A DNA stretch of 64,000 bases from Takakia lepidozioides (Eukaryota > Streptophyta > Takakiopsida > Takakiales > Takakiaceae), in NCBI GenBank assembly GCA_030704615.1, contig CM060732.1:33275053-33339052 (forward strand). The letters are read 5' to 3'. Both the position numbers and the translations under genes were made by a program. The notes beneath the pieces are model-generated. The model worked only from the letters and a program-made list of their open reading frames with translations. It was not told where the DNA came from and ran no database searches. Positions 23,501-35,650 of this stretch are shown here, piece by piece (within the stretch, counting starts at the first letter, position 1; each line of letters starts with the position of its first letter).

Positions 23501-26203
23501 CATTCAATGTGGTCAGAGTGTCTAACACCAGGGAGAGTAGAGCTCAAAGGTTTCCAAGTGGGTCATCATCGGCTTTGAGAAATTTACGGCATGTTGTGTA
23601 CAGAGCCAACCAGGAGTGGTTATCTGCTGTGGGTTCAATTGCTGCTATATGCTTCTAATGGCACCCAAAAACGCCTTTGTGCACATCTCTGTTGCTCTCT
23701 TTTTTTTTCTTCTTTTTCCTCCCACAAGGCTACGGCAAACAACGTCTTATGTGTACATTCTGTTGCTCTTTTTTGTCTTGGGATAAATTGTTTTGCCCAT
23801 TTGACCCAAACTGATCGTTGATATTGTGGCTGTGCAGGCCTTATGTTCTATGGTTGGGCAGGGACCAGGCAGGCGGACGGCCAATGGTGTCGATGGCCAG
23901 CGCCTGTCTCTTCTTCTTGCTGTGAGAGAGCACCCTTTCAGCTTTGGTTTTGTTATCTCTGAGATGATTACTAAAGTATATGTGAGCTCGATTTTATGGG
24001 ATTTTCACATCATTGATTTGGTTCTTTTCCTCATGATTTTCCATTCTTTAGGTGAGAAAGAGGGAAGAAAAAACTCATTACATCCACAGAAGGCCCAGAG
24101 AACCTATTCGTGCGTTCTGTGCAACCTGATGACTCTCATTCTTAGGATCCTACTTGGAAGAGCTACTCCTGTGCATTGGACATTGGCTGTTGTGGCATCG
24201 TGTGCTCACTCCTTCAAAGGACTTTAGGGTCTAGTGGGGTTGCTCACTGTTACACCATGTCCTAATCAGCCGTAGCAGAGTCCTTTGTTTGCTTACTACA
24301 GACGGGTCATTTATCGTCCATGTGGGAACACCAAAGAAGAAGATTACTTCCATGTGAACGGTAAACCGAAATTGATGTGTCTGGCAGGTTTTGACGAAGC
24401 AAGCTAGTTTAAAGCTTGCAAATCAGGTATATCTCTGAACTCATCAACATCCAATTTTAGCCTGTAATCGGATAGCTATCTTCTTTTGTTAGAGCTGCAG
24501 CAATGTCAGGTGGAGTTTAGCACCCTGTTAGGGAATACCCCCAGCAACTGTGGTTGCCCGCTGGCATATGACCTCTAGGACAATCAATCTCTCAGGCAGC
24601 TCAGTTTTTTCTCGCTAAGAGTGTGACCAGCTGTGCAAACATTCACACAGCCACACTTGTCACATCAGTTTCTAGGTAGAGGGGTCTAGGAGCAGGGAAT
24701 CTATCTCATTCTTTCTCAGTGGACTGAAACCCCTTAATTGGGGAAAGGTCAGACAGTAGCTCCGTCTCTGTCACCCCAAGCCAGGTGAATCTCGGCGAAG
24801 TTCACAACATCACAGTTCTCTTCAAATATACTAGTGGGAACCCTACTTTTTCATAAGCCTCTATGGAAGAACCCCATTGCAATAAATGTACAAGCTTTCA
24901 GCGTCTAGATAATTCATCTAAACTTCAATGCATCCTATTTTGGGGTGTAGTTGGAGATATGCCGAGGATTGACTATTCCCAGTTATCTTACATAAGACTT
25001 TTGACTGTGTTTCTTAAGAGGGTGAAAGTGCCACGTTTCCTGAAAGAGCAGAAAGAACTCTTTTTCGCTTTATGTTATATGATCCACACATCCACATGCC
25101 TTGTTTCCTCATTTGCTCTTACATTGATGTGTGGTTCACATATTGTAGGCATCTGTTGCATAAGCAGGTCATGTTGTTGAGACACTTGTCCAGCATCTCC
25201 AAAGATTATAGTTTGTCACATGGCTTGGGTGATCCTGTACAAAACCTTCCCTTGTCACTTTTGTTCTTGAAACCATTCTCTTGGATGCCACGAGATATCA
25301 AAAATAAATAAATAGTGCTGTGGTTGTATTTCAGGATGTGTTTGTAAATGTGGTGGGTGGATTGCAACTCCGAGAGCCTGCTGCTGATGTGGCGATTGCT
25401 GTAGCGATATGCAGCAGGTTTAACAGCTGTCTCCTTCTAATACTTTATTGTGCATCTCCTCTCTGAGCCCTGGTCCCAACTGCGTAACATGAATGAGGAC
25501 CACACTGTGTGAGCAGTAAGGCAGTTTTGCTCAGTTTGGATGGAAATCCCATCACCGGTTTGGGAGGGTTAGTATTCCACAGAGAAGTCGGTTCATAGTT
25601 GGGTCGGCTATTGATGTGTGCCCCACCTTATGAATTAGGCAGACAGGTTGCCATTAACTTATGTTGTTTGCATGATAACTTTCACATAGCGAGCTAAAGC
25701 TCAGAAATCTTTGTTCCAATGGCTGCAGTTATCTTGAAAAAGATGTTGAGCGAGACATGGCCTTCATTGGAGAGATTGGGCTTGGTGGCGAACTGCGTTC
25801 AGTATGTATCTCACAAGGCTGTTGCTTACTGCTGTTAGATTGTAACCATTGTATTGAATCTTATTGGAAATGTGTAGACTTCCGTTTGGTCAAGTCCAAA
25901 TATGTGATGCCCACCTTGGCCAGGATTACGAAACCGCCATGCACAGAAGTGTGTATTGCTTGGCTGGCTTTTAGTGTTTGAATATGTGGTACATTTTACA
26001 TATGAATATTGTATCACTTGGTTGGCCAGGTTGGACAGCTGGAGAGGCGACTTTCAGAGGCAGCAAAACTGGGGTTCAAGAGATGTGTGATTCCCAAGTC
26101 AGCTGCCAAATCCTCAAAGGGCTTCATGTCTGAGACCCTTGTCACAATCCCCTGTTCTGATGTCAAAGAAGTCATTGAACGATTGTTCGTGAAGGGTTTA
26201 TAA
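17517..26203 (+). CDS. Organelle-type RadA/Sms DNA recombination protein
   Basis: Fifteen exons: 17517-18457, 19193-19248, 19628-19686, 20322-20393, 20555-20638, 21217-21324, 21613-21675, 22121-22201, 22549-22614, 23098-23253, 23838-23921, 24388-24426, 25335-25417, 25729-25801, 26030-26203 (712 aa). All phases match. RadA is a RecA-like ATPase that drives branch migration of recombination intermediates; the plant homologue acts in mitochondria and plastids. Visible: a roughly 210-residue basic N-terminal extension (probable targeting peptide), zinc finger CENC...CKNC at about 213-232, Walker A GGDPGVGKST at about 340-349, Walker B AVIVDSIQTVY, a RadA motif reading KNRYG at 502-506 (usually KNRFG), and a Lon-like C-terminal domain (AFIGEIGLGGELR) ending ERLFVKGL. 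An in-frame stop just upstream fixes the start. Confidence 0.95.
23725..23770 (+). repeat. LINE 3'-end fragment in RadA intron 10
   Basis: About 45 bp, including CACAAGGCTACGGCAAACAA, match in inverted orientation the 3' end of the LINE fragment at 50.07 kb. The match continues with a few mismatches into GTACA and TTGCTC. It is too long to be chance and indicates a scrap of the same family. Confidence 0.5.
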
Positions 26204-27097
26204 AAGCAAATAGCTATGTGGGCTTAAGTTCAGCCGATTGCTCAACTCAGTAGCAGACGGGGGTTTTATTCTTTCAAACTTTTGGGGTTGTGTGACCTCA
26301 TCTATCCTGTGGGCACATTCCGCCCCAGTCAACGCCATAAATTTCTAGCCCTCTCTTCTATGAACTGGCCAACAGGTATCACTCCATTCTACCATGCACA
26401 TACGCAGATGACAAACAAAGATCAGGAGCCTCTTCCATTCTGCCTCAATGAATTTGATTCACAATTGCAGGAGAACATCTCAAAGTCTGGGGGGTATTGC
26501 ATAAATCTCAAGATGATTCCCAATCCTTTTCACAAAAACAGAACTATGCAGCACTCATGGTGGGGGCTATGTGCTTCTCCACATCGCATGCTACACATAA
26601 AAGTTGAATAGACCAAGAAAGAGAGGCGGCAAGGAAATCCGAGGTAAATGGCTATTTCCAACTTGTCCTTCTTCGTCCATGGTGTTGTGCAGATATATGT
26701 TTTACCCTGATATACCTGCCGGATATGCCAGGTAAATGGATTTGTGCATACCTGGCCCGGCCACGGAAAGAACCTCATCATTTCTTAGTGTGTAGTTTTA
26801 CGCTTAATATGGACAAATTGGGGAGGAGGAACCTCATCATTTCTTAGTGTGTAGTTTTACGCTTAATATGGACAAATTGGGGAGGAGTACGTTACATTTG
26901 GAGAAATACATTACACCCAAATATCACGTACTAAGTTCCTCAAATATAATGTATTCTCCCATTAATTTCGTTTCCGTATGCAGTGTAAAGCCTTAGCCTC
27001 ACCTGGTCCTCGGCCCTAGGTCTCCGGCTACGCCCAAAACCTGGCCTCCACCCATGTAATGGCCTGGTGCCGAGGCTTTGCCCTATACATATGATAC
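26204..27097. other. Intergenic 3' of RadA
   Basis: No gene recognised. The main feature is the perfect 59-bp tandem duplication at 26770-26887. Confidence 0.45.
26770..26887. repeat. Perfect 59-bp tandem duplication
   Basis: Copies at 26770-26828 and 26829-26887 are identical over 59 bp by eye. The unit begins GAACCTCATCATTTC and ends GGGGAGGAG. Confidence 0.9.
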
Positions 27098-27275
27098 CTG
27101 GCTGAAGCCCAGAGGTAATGGGCACATAACTTACCACCTCGGAAGTGGTTGTGGGTTCAATCCACCGATTGGTGTCACAAAGGTTTTCACCTTCCTAGCG
27201 GAAGGCAATAACCCTTTTGGGATGAAGAAACACCATAATTTACGCTTCCTTGGGGAGGCGTCAAATATTATTATT
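27098..27275 (+). mobile_element. Probable tRNA-derived SINE
   Basis: A clear B box GGGTTCAATCC lies at 27153-27163; the A box upstream is weak. The body at about 27225-27265 (CACCATAATTTACGCTTCCTT) closely matches the minus-strand sequence at about 45775-45805, so both belong to one family. Confidence 0.55.
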
Positions 27276-27574
27276 GTGTATACCCGACCCTACCCTACCC
27301 TTAAGGGTATATGAAAGACATATACCCACATTTAGTATATAACCGGACGATGTAGTTCATAGAGTTACCCTCTCCTATGGCTAGTATAAACTAACATGCG
27401 GGTATATTGTAAGCAAGGGTATATTTATCCCATATGCATGGCCGGGGCATGGGAAGTTTATGACTACATAGTACCTGTCCATTGAAAAAACCTGCATAGC
27501 TTTATAAAAAGACCAAATGGGGCAAAAATCTGGTATGGACTGTAGTGGTCCCCCTCGTGGTCCCCGCCGAGTGA

Positions 27575-27584
27575 GCCACGTGGC
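27575..27584. promoter_or_regulatory. Palindromic G-box (GCCACGTGGC) upstream of SBP
   Basis: A perfect 10-bp palindrome with a CACGTG core lies about 290 bp upstream of the selenium-binding protein start codon. This is the strong form of the plant G-box/ABRE bound by bZIP factors. The role is inferred. Confidence 0.45.
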
Positions 27585-27738
27585 GGATGGGTAGCGAGGT
27601 TGGCTGGATTTAGCGAAGGAGAGCGATGGGTCGGCAGCAACACGCACATTCACTGCATGTGGCCTGCTTTTTGCTTTTCTCTTCTACCGTGCTCTCCGAG
27701 TGTGTCCATGGATCGTAGCAACAACACTCTTTCCGTGA

Positions 27739-27748
27739 CTATATAGAC
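27739..27748 (+). promoter_or_regulatory. TATA box candidate for SBP
   Basis: CTATATAGAC lies 125-134 bp upstream of the start codon at 27873 and would place transcription start near 27770. Confidence 0.45.
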
Positions 27749-27872
27749 AAATCAGAGGTGGGATTGGTGTTGGTTGTTGAGGATCTGCGGAAGGGGGAAT
27801 TGGGCGGTGGCAGATTGCGGTCACTAGGTGCAGAGATCATTGCGTGCAGGGAAGAGTCGGTGCAGAGAAATC

Positions 27873-28096
27873 ATGGCGAGTGCGCTGGTGGACAAATTGA
27901 TGTCTGCGATCCATCCGTCTTCCCAGAATAGAGACGCAGCCCATTGCTGCAGTGGCTCTGGCCCTGGCTATGGGAGCCCCCTGGAAGCGCAAGCCGGGCC
28001 TCGAGAGAAGTTGCTGTATGTGACGGCTATTTATACAGGTGCACTCCCTCTCTTGAGGTCCATGTCCGTGCTTCTTCGGGAAAAGTTGTAAATTGG

Positions 28097-28133
<37 letters not shown>

Positions 28134-31100
28134 CTCTAGTGGTAATTACGAACCTCCATCAGCTAGAGGAGGAGTGGTGTATGATGGAGGCCGAGGAAAT
28201 TACAAACTTTTCTCCCCCGGGAGTAGCACTATTCTCTCATTCATACGGACGGTCAAGGCCCCTATTTTCTCAAATCCACTTGTCGATATAGAGTTTGAGT
28301 CACAGTTTTTAAAGCAAGTGTCGACAGGAAGAATGGATCGAGATTGGCGGTGGATGTTTGAGTACAATTTCTGTATGGTAAGATGATCCTACTACAGGTC
28401 CATAGCTGCCTTGCATGGAATCAGTTTGGTACCAAGAGAGGATGCAGATGCGAAACAATAGGCGTGAATCGCAATGTTTTCAGTCCGTCATCCACGAAGG
28501 AGTGAAGTGAATGCTGTATGCTATGGACGACTTCTTCGATGGAACATTCAAATTCAGGAGTTTGCAGTACCCATCAACAACTGCAATTAATAATGATGTG
28601 GACAAGAGAACGCCATTCCAAAGTGCTTACGAAACTCTTTCTCTTTCTCGGCAAGAGGCCTGAAGTTATGAGGATCGAAGTGCTAGGACTGAACCACTCC
28701 TTCCGGCAGCGATTCGTAAAAACTTTTGTTCAGGTTTCTTTTGCTGTTCGACTCTGCCCCAGAAGCCCTTTTGCCCTCCCGGGGAATTTTTAACTTCTGT
28801 TCCTCTCTTGCGCTCGTCTGAGGTGGATTGTTGTATCGTGCAGGAACGGGCAAGGACGCCCCTGACTACTTGGCCACAGTGGACGTCGACCCTGAGTCAC
28901 CCGCTTATTCTACAATAATACATCGGATGCCTGTTCCCCATTTGAACGACGAGCTCCACCACAGTGGCTGGAATGCCTGCAGCTCGTGCCATGGTGACCG
29001 AGACGTGCAGCGCCGTTTCCTCATTCTTCCCTCCCTTGGGTAGGCTTCCTTATCTTAATATGGTCCTCATAGAATGTTATTACGAGTTGTTCTGAATCTG
29101 CAGGGAGGTTTGCGAGGATGAGCCAGGTGTTCCCGATTTTAGGCCCTGGGATCGACCAAGTTTTACGGAGAATGTTGATTTTGCACCAAAAGTCTGGAGT
29201 TTTCTGTTTTGGCAGGTCTTCACGAATCTATGTTGTGGATACTGCCAAGGATCCTCGGGCGCCGGTAGTGCACAAAGTGGTGGAGTCAGAGGACATATGG
29301 GCCAAGACAGGGTTGGCTTTCCCGCATACCGCACACTGCCTGGCGACTGGGGATATTTTGGTGTCTTGTATGGGGGACAAGGAGGGGAATGCCGAAGGCG
29401 CGGGTTTCTTGCTTCTTGATTCGGAGTTCAACATCAAGGGAAGGTGGGTGGCTACCCTGAATCCTTTCACTAACTTGAATCCAATGTGCTTATCTGTCTT
29501 TCTTCTCTCAATTAATGAATGCTCTGCTGCTGCTGATTCTGCTTATCCTCCTCCTGCTTGTTGTTGTTGATGTTATTGCTGTTGTTGTTGTTCCTCCCTT
29601 TCTCTTCCACTTCTCCTTCTGTGCATCAAACATTGTATGGGGTAGAGGTGCAACATTGTCTGATGAGAGTCTCAATTTCTTGGGAAATGGGCAGATGGGA
29701 AAAGCCAGGCAACAGTCCAAGTTTTGGCTACGACTTCTGGTATCAACCACGTCATAAGACCATGATAAGTTCATCGTGGGGGGCACCTAAGGCTTTCACC
29801 AAGGGTTTTGATCCCATGCATGTGGCGGATGGCCTGTACGGCAGACACTTGTTTGTGTATGATTGGCCCCAAGGCACGATTAAGCAGACATTGGATTTAG
29901 GAGAGACAGGGCTCATTCCTCTTGAGGTGCATTCACAATTCCAAGACCCAAGGATGCGTAATTTCAGACTAATTTGTGGTTGTGAGCCTCTTCAAGGACT
30001 ACACCTTTCTGTTCATCACATTCACGTTTTGTTTGAGGCAATACTTCTGAAGATTAGACTGGATGATGTTGTTTAAGCAGCTTTCTCATTCTCCAACTCT
30101 GTTCTGTATTTGACTGGACTTACATTTGCAGATTAGGTTTCTACATGACCCAACCAAAGACACAGGATATGTTGGGTGTGCGTTGAGCAGTAATATGGTT
30201 CGTTTCTTCAAGCAAGATGACGGGACATGGGACACAGAGGTGAGCACTCTCTGCCTATTCCTACTCTATTGTTCAAGCATTAACACCCAGGAGTTTTAAC
30301 TATGGAATTTGAAGTTGTTTCGCTGAATTTTCCACTTTCATTGTGAGTATCACCATTCGACTGGTCAGAAATCGAATGCAGCTTTTTATAAGCTAGGACT
30401 TGGTAGCTGAAAACACTCAATATTTGCGTCCTTATTTTAGTTGGATGACCAGCTGCCTAGAACACCTGTTGCTGTAGGTAACATTTGTATCTATCAGCAG
30501 TATCTCAGCTGGAAATTCTTCTTCCCTCTGTAGACTGCCAAAACTTGTGCAGTTCACACAGTAAATGTGCATTCCTAATTGACAACTGGCAAGGATGAGT
30601 TCCTTTTCCTCTTTCCACACATCTGTACCGCCCAATGACAACCAAAGATACTATTGTGGGCAGTTTGCCCCGTTTCACCTGCCTTGAACTTTGTTAAAGT
30701 ACCTGTGTGGTGCTTAAATGGTGCAGGTGGCTATATCAGTCCCGGCATTGAAGGTCCAGAATTGGATATTGCCCCAGATGCCAGGCCTCATCACTGACTT
30801 CCTCATTTCACTCGATGACCGCTTCTTATATTTCTCCAATTGGCTACATGGCGATATCCGGCAATACAACATTGAAGACCCCCAAAAGCCATATCTGGCT
30901 GGACAAGTGTGGGTGGGTGGACTCCTCAGCAAAGGAGGTCCTGTCTCTGTGGAGGAGGAATCTGGAGAACTGTGGCAGTCAACTATCCCTGATATCAAGG
31001 TAATTCTTCTTTGTTTTGTGTTTCTGAGCCCTTTTTGGTTTTTGTCTGGCAATAATGGGCTACCAGTGCTTGTTTGCCGGAGGTTTGTTTTGGTACTTTT

Positions 31101-32208
31101 TGGGAAAATTATGCAGACCAGACAAACTGCATTTAGAAAAAGAAATGAAGTAAATATAGTAAGCCCTTTTCCCCCATTCAATTTTTCTTCATTGCAAGTT
31201 TGTTGAGGTTATCTACCAATCAATCAAAAAGAAAGGAATTTTATGTCATGTATGGTGGTGCCATAGTCCCTCTAGGATCTACACTTTTTCAGATTTTTAA
31301 GATAGAAATCAAGGAGAATATGGGAGCTCTTGTCTCCTCATTTCATTTTTTGATTATAAATCTTTCTATGAACTAGTCTTGTTCACTCATGGACTGTATC
31401 CCTATGCCAAGTCCTGATGGCGTACTCCCTCTACTGCACTTTTTCAGATTTGTAAGAAAGAAATCAAGTAAAGTGGTCTTCCCATTTCATATTTGTTTGT
31501 AAATATTTATAGGTTATCTATCGATCAATTAATCAATCAGGGATTGTATCCCTATGACACATCCCTGTGGCATAGGCCCTCTAGGATCTCAACTCTCCCA
31601 GAGTTGCCTGACGGATTTCAGCTGCACTACGCTATTGTGAGAATTGACCTCAAATTGCTGTAGGGGTTGTGCACATGTGAAAACAATCGATCCAGTTACG
31701 ATGGATTGGAGTTGATGGTCACCTGTGTGTTGATTATACATGAAAATGAGGTTTGATTCCAGCAACACTGCTACTACCCATCAGCTAGAAGCAGACATGA
31801 CAAATGTGGCTGGGGTTGCCCTGTCAGTGAGACTGTCAAAGAAAAGGGTAGTTTGTTGTTTCCTTGCATGCAGAATATGACCGTGATTGTTGTCCATTCA
31901 ATTTTGATTTTTAATATACTGTGCAGGGCAAGACCTTGAGAGGAGGACCACAGATGATTCAACTAAGCTTGGATGGGAAGCGATTGTATGCGACCAACTC
32001 ACTCTTTAGTGCCTGGGACCAGCAGTTCTACCCTAGCATGGTCGAGCGTGGCTCTCATATGCTTCAAATTGATGTAGATACAGTGAAGGGGGGTTTATCC
32101 ATCAACCCCAACTTTTTTGTAGATTTTGGGGAAGAGCCAGAGGGACCTGCTCTAGCTCACGAAATGCGGTACCCAGGAGGAGACTGCACGTCTGACATTT
32201 GGGTGTAG
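27873..32208 (+). CDS. Selenium-binding protein (SBP56/SELENBP family)
   Basis: Seven exons: 27873-28038, 28844-29039, 29216-29443, 29695-29926, 30132-30239, 30727-30999, 31927-32208 (494 aa). GT-AG ends and phases all fit. Family members are cytosolic proteins that bind selenium or cadmium; the human homologue is a methanethiol oxidase, and plant members are linked to thiol and metal stress. Visible blocks: [23 protein letters not shown] with C101 and C104, [102 protein letters not shown] at the C-terminus. The length matches plant SBP1 (about 490 aa). Intron 1 carries an (AG)n run and intron 6 diverged tandem repeats. Confidence 0.95.
28099..28132 (+). repeat. (AG)n microsatellite in SBP intron 1
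   Basis: About 17 uninterrupted AG units, located 61 bp after the exon 1 donor. Confidence 0.95.
31204..31600 (+). repeat. Diverged tandem repeats in SBP intron 6
   Basis: Three imperfect copies share GGTTATCTA-CAATCAA, TGTATCCCTATG, CCCTCTAGGATCT and CACTTTTTCAGATTT blocks, with a spacing of roughly 150-190 bp. Confidence 0.5.
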
Positions 32209-33106
32209 TCCATGGGAGAAAGATGAATATCTTCCTCTTGCCTGTCACTTTATTTTGATGTGTTGTACTGTGAAAATCCTGCAATCCCATAACTGTATAT
32301 CTAGACTCCTGACACACAATTTTGCAGTATTGAAGTTCTTTCTCTAGAAGAGTGTTGGACTACACCCTCTAATGAGGGAAATTGAGATGAGATTTTGTCA
32401 CTAGTGCATGGATTATTGATGGTACATTGTTGTGAAGCCAACTGAATGAAATTTTCAATTTGTATTGACAACTCTTTCCCACTGTCTTTCTCCCTATCGC
32501 TGTTTACACACAGCAGATTGATGCTCTGTGAAGAGATTTGTAGAAGAAATCTGGAAAGTCCAAACTTACCCTGTATACCAAGGTTAGTGAGTGAGTTGCT
32601 CACATAGGTAATGCCTATTTTCTCTTGTTCTGCCCAAACTGGGTGTGGGAGTAGAGGAAGATCTATGGTCACAAGGCCTACTAATGTCTCTTCAGTCCAC
32701 CCTCTTTCCCATGACTATACTCTCTTTCTCAGTCATTTGCGGGCTTTTTCATTGAACACCTCACAAAATTGAATCATCCCACATCATCTTCAAAGTTCTG
32801 GACAGTACGTGTCCAAATGTGATCTATATAATTTTACTTTCAAGTGTCGATTTGGAATGAATCACAAAACTAGCCCTCCCAGAAACTGGTCTAGAATATT
32901 CAACCGGCATAGATGCAAGTGTTCCCTTGAGCTCAAGCTTATAAACTGCTGACAGAGTAGCTAAGTATCTTAAGAGAGATATCATGCGCTTATATGATTG
33001 TAGGCACTCATGTTTAACAGAATTTAGTGCGCCTGCACCTTATGATCTGACTGTGCAGCTTTGAAAATTATTTGGCTCCTACAACCAGATTGATAGTAGT
33101 ACTGCA
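32209..33106. other. Between convergent SBP and CCR-like genes
   Basis: It holds the 3' ends of two convergent genes. I see no other gene or repeat. Confidence 0.45.
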
Positions 33107-35426
33107 TCATGTAGACTCTTGCGGGCTCTGGATAGCGCCTTTTTCTACCAAACTTGCAACTGCATCGGCCAAAGTCTGTTTGAAAGATGTGAACTGCAGA
33201 CCCAGCTCCTGCACTTTGTTGGTAGAGAACTTCAGGGGTGCCTTCCTCGGTTGAGTCTCATCCTTGCACCTGCCACATCCATAGAGATGTCTCAAACCTC
33301 AGAACCGATACTATACTTGGCTCAAATTGTTAAGCGTACGTCAATCTCAAATATTTTTCTCTCAACAAATTCAGTAGTTGAAGTTACAGACAGTGTGATC
33401 GAAACACCATGATGACCATGCGTGAATGGCAATTGGGAACAATCTTGTAATTCCGAGTAAGTATTGCTTACTTGGTTGGGATAGGGTATTGGGGGTACAT
33501 CTCCGCCAGAGTTTCCACAAGTTCACCACGATGCATGGACCACGGTGCACAAATGTAACGACCAGATGCCGACGGTGTCTCATAGGCCAGAACGTGTGCC
33601 TCCGCCGCATCCTTCACATTCAAATAGGCCTGACACCTATTTGCATAAGTCCGCGCAGAGCCTGCAAAGTTGACATTGTAGCTGAGTTTAACTTGTCAGG
33701 TGGCATTATAAACAGTCGAAGCTACTTCTCAGCCGTAAGGCGCACTGGTATTGTAACACGAAGAGAGTTGCAGGGTTTCACAGCGAGCACAGCGCGCATG
33801 CCACTTCCTACACAGGCAAGTTTACAAACTCTGTTGACAAACTGTCGTACTTACGACAGTGGGTTAAACCAAGTATGTCAAGGAGTACAGACCTGTGAGG
33901 TACTTGAGGATGTGGGTGCTGCTTTGATTGAGGCCTGCATGCAGCATTGTCCCCATAGTAACTGGTGGACAGATGGTTACAAGGTCCATGTTGTGGGTTT
34001 CAGCGCAACCCCACGCTACCTTCTCAGCCATTGTTTTGGCTAGACAATACCACTCCTGTAGTCAATTCAAGAGGATTGAAATGTCACTCGAAAAAGTTAC
34101 CAGTTGTAATGTTCAAAGCATGATCTTTCACAGTGAACTCTCCCGATATTCCATCTCCTACCACTTGCAAGTTCCGAGAGGTCTGTCAACCTATTAAGAA
34201 TACATAGCACTTTGCAAAGTGCTTTTCGTAAGTTGAGATTACAAGCTAGGTAATCACCATTCGTGAGGTCGATATCATTCTGACTACTACACTCTCTTAG
34301 AATTAAAATGTATGAAGATACTTTAATGTCGTTGAGATGATTGAGGTTGCTCCAGCAGCTTTCGTCAATAACTTGTTCGACTGGCCTCTCGGGGTCCATG
34401 TACACAGCACCCACTGAAGATGTCATCACCACACGCCTCACGTTGGCATGTGCACAAGCAACCATCACGTTCGTTGAGCCCTCCACTGCGGGTTTTATCA
34501 TTTGCGTCTGCGAACAAAATCAGCCAGTTTATGTAAAGTTAAGAGTCTGGCCGGTTTGGTCTATTTTACAACCTGTCATAAGTAAAGCACTGAGAGCTCT
34601 TGCTTCCTTCCTTCTTTACGGTAAAAACGAGATCCAAAGTGTAGAGATTGGATTCTGTATATTCGTGGCTGAAAACTAGTACATCATGCAAGCTTATCAT
34701 GTCACAGCTTATGAATGGTAATTTTGGAGCCCTCACATGGGGGTCAGTGATATCATCAGTGACAGGGCATGCAGTGTGAAATACGCCCTGACAGCCTTCG
34801 ACAGCTTTTCCAATACTGGGGTAATCCAGAATGTCTGCCTTCACTAACTCCAGCCTGTCTTTGGCCCCGTCAAAATTCCTCAAATGTGCTGTCTTGACCA
34901 TATTGTCTGCACAATTAGAAAAGAGGAATCGATAAGTTACAGTTGATTGGCGATGATAAACAGCTCGAGGTCAAAAAATTTAGGTATGTACAATGGTACC
35001 CCTTAATCGTTTCGGAGAGTCGACAGATGGACATTCAAGACTGAAATGATCCATGTGAAAAGAAAGAGGGCGGAGAGTGGCTAGCCGGCCTGAAAATCGC
35101 TACATTGTTTAATCAAACTCTGCCACTGTTCAACAATGTTAGCACCGGAGGAAGCCTGGGGAGAAGGAGAGCTGAAACAACAGCGCCAATTCTATAGAAA
35201 GGGGACACCATCTGAGATCATTCGGCAAGATTTAATTTGATGTCGCCTCAGGGGACTTCCAACATTTTGTAGATGAAGCACCTGGGTCGCGCACAGTGCC
35301 TCGCACGTAATAGCCACGTTGCAAGAGAAGTTTCACTATCCAGGAAGCAATGAACCCGTTGGCGCCCGTCACTGCGACTCGACCCTTCCCTTCGCACTCC
35401 AACTCGATACCCACATGATATGTCAT
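33107..35426 (-). CDS. Cinnamoyl-CoA-reductase-like SDR (CCR/DFR family)
   Basis: Six exons in reading order: 35282-35426, 34737-34906, 34322-34507, 33893-34055, 33472-33661, 33107-33269 (338 aa), with matching phases. It is an extended short-chain dehydrogenase using NADP(H). Bona fide CCRs reduce hydroxycinnamoyl-CoAs to aldehydes for lignin-like phenolics. Visible: nucleotide-binding [56 protein letters not shown], catalytic Y170-x3-K174 within [29 protein letters not shown], and C-terminal [14 protein letters not shown]. True CCRs carry NWYCYGK, so EWYCLAK suggests a CCR-like enzyme of unknown substrate. An in-frame stop lies upstream of the first ATG. A partial inverted copy lies at 43.3-43.8 kb. 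Confidence 0.93.
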
Positions 35427-35650
35427 TGCAGTGGGCACTAGCCGATGGTTGACGACAGGTTTTCAAATAATCCAGATATAGATCACCCCTACTCTTGAAA
35501 CTCTTGAATCCAAATAAATCAGGGCATCAACTCGACTTGAACAAACCCGATGGAACCACCAGGCCGCAATGAATGCGACGATCTTCGACCAAACTTGCAG
35601 TAACTCTTCTAGCTAGCGTGCCAAACGGTGTTCCAAAACCTTGTCATGGA

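Noticed and set aside
27285-27305. Interstitial telomere repeat (CCCTACCCTACCC)
   Set aside because: The unit is CCCTA, not the plant CCCTAAA, and only about three units occur.
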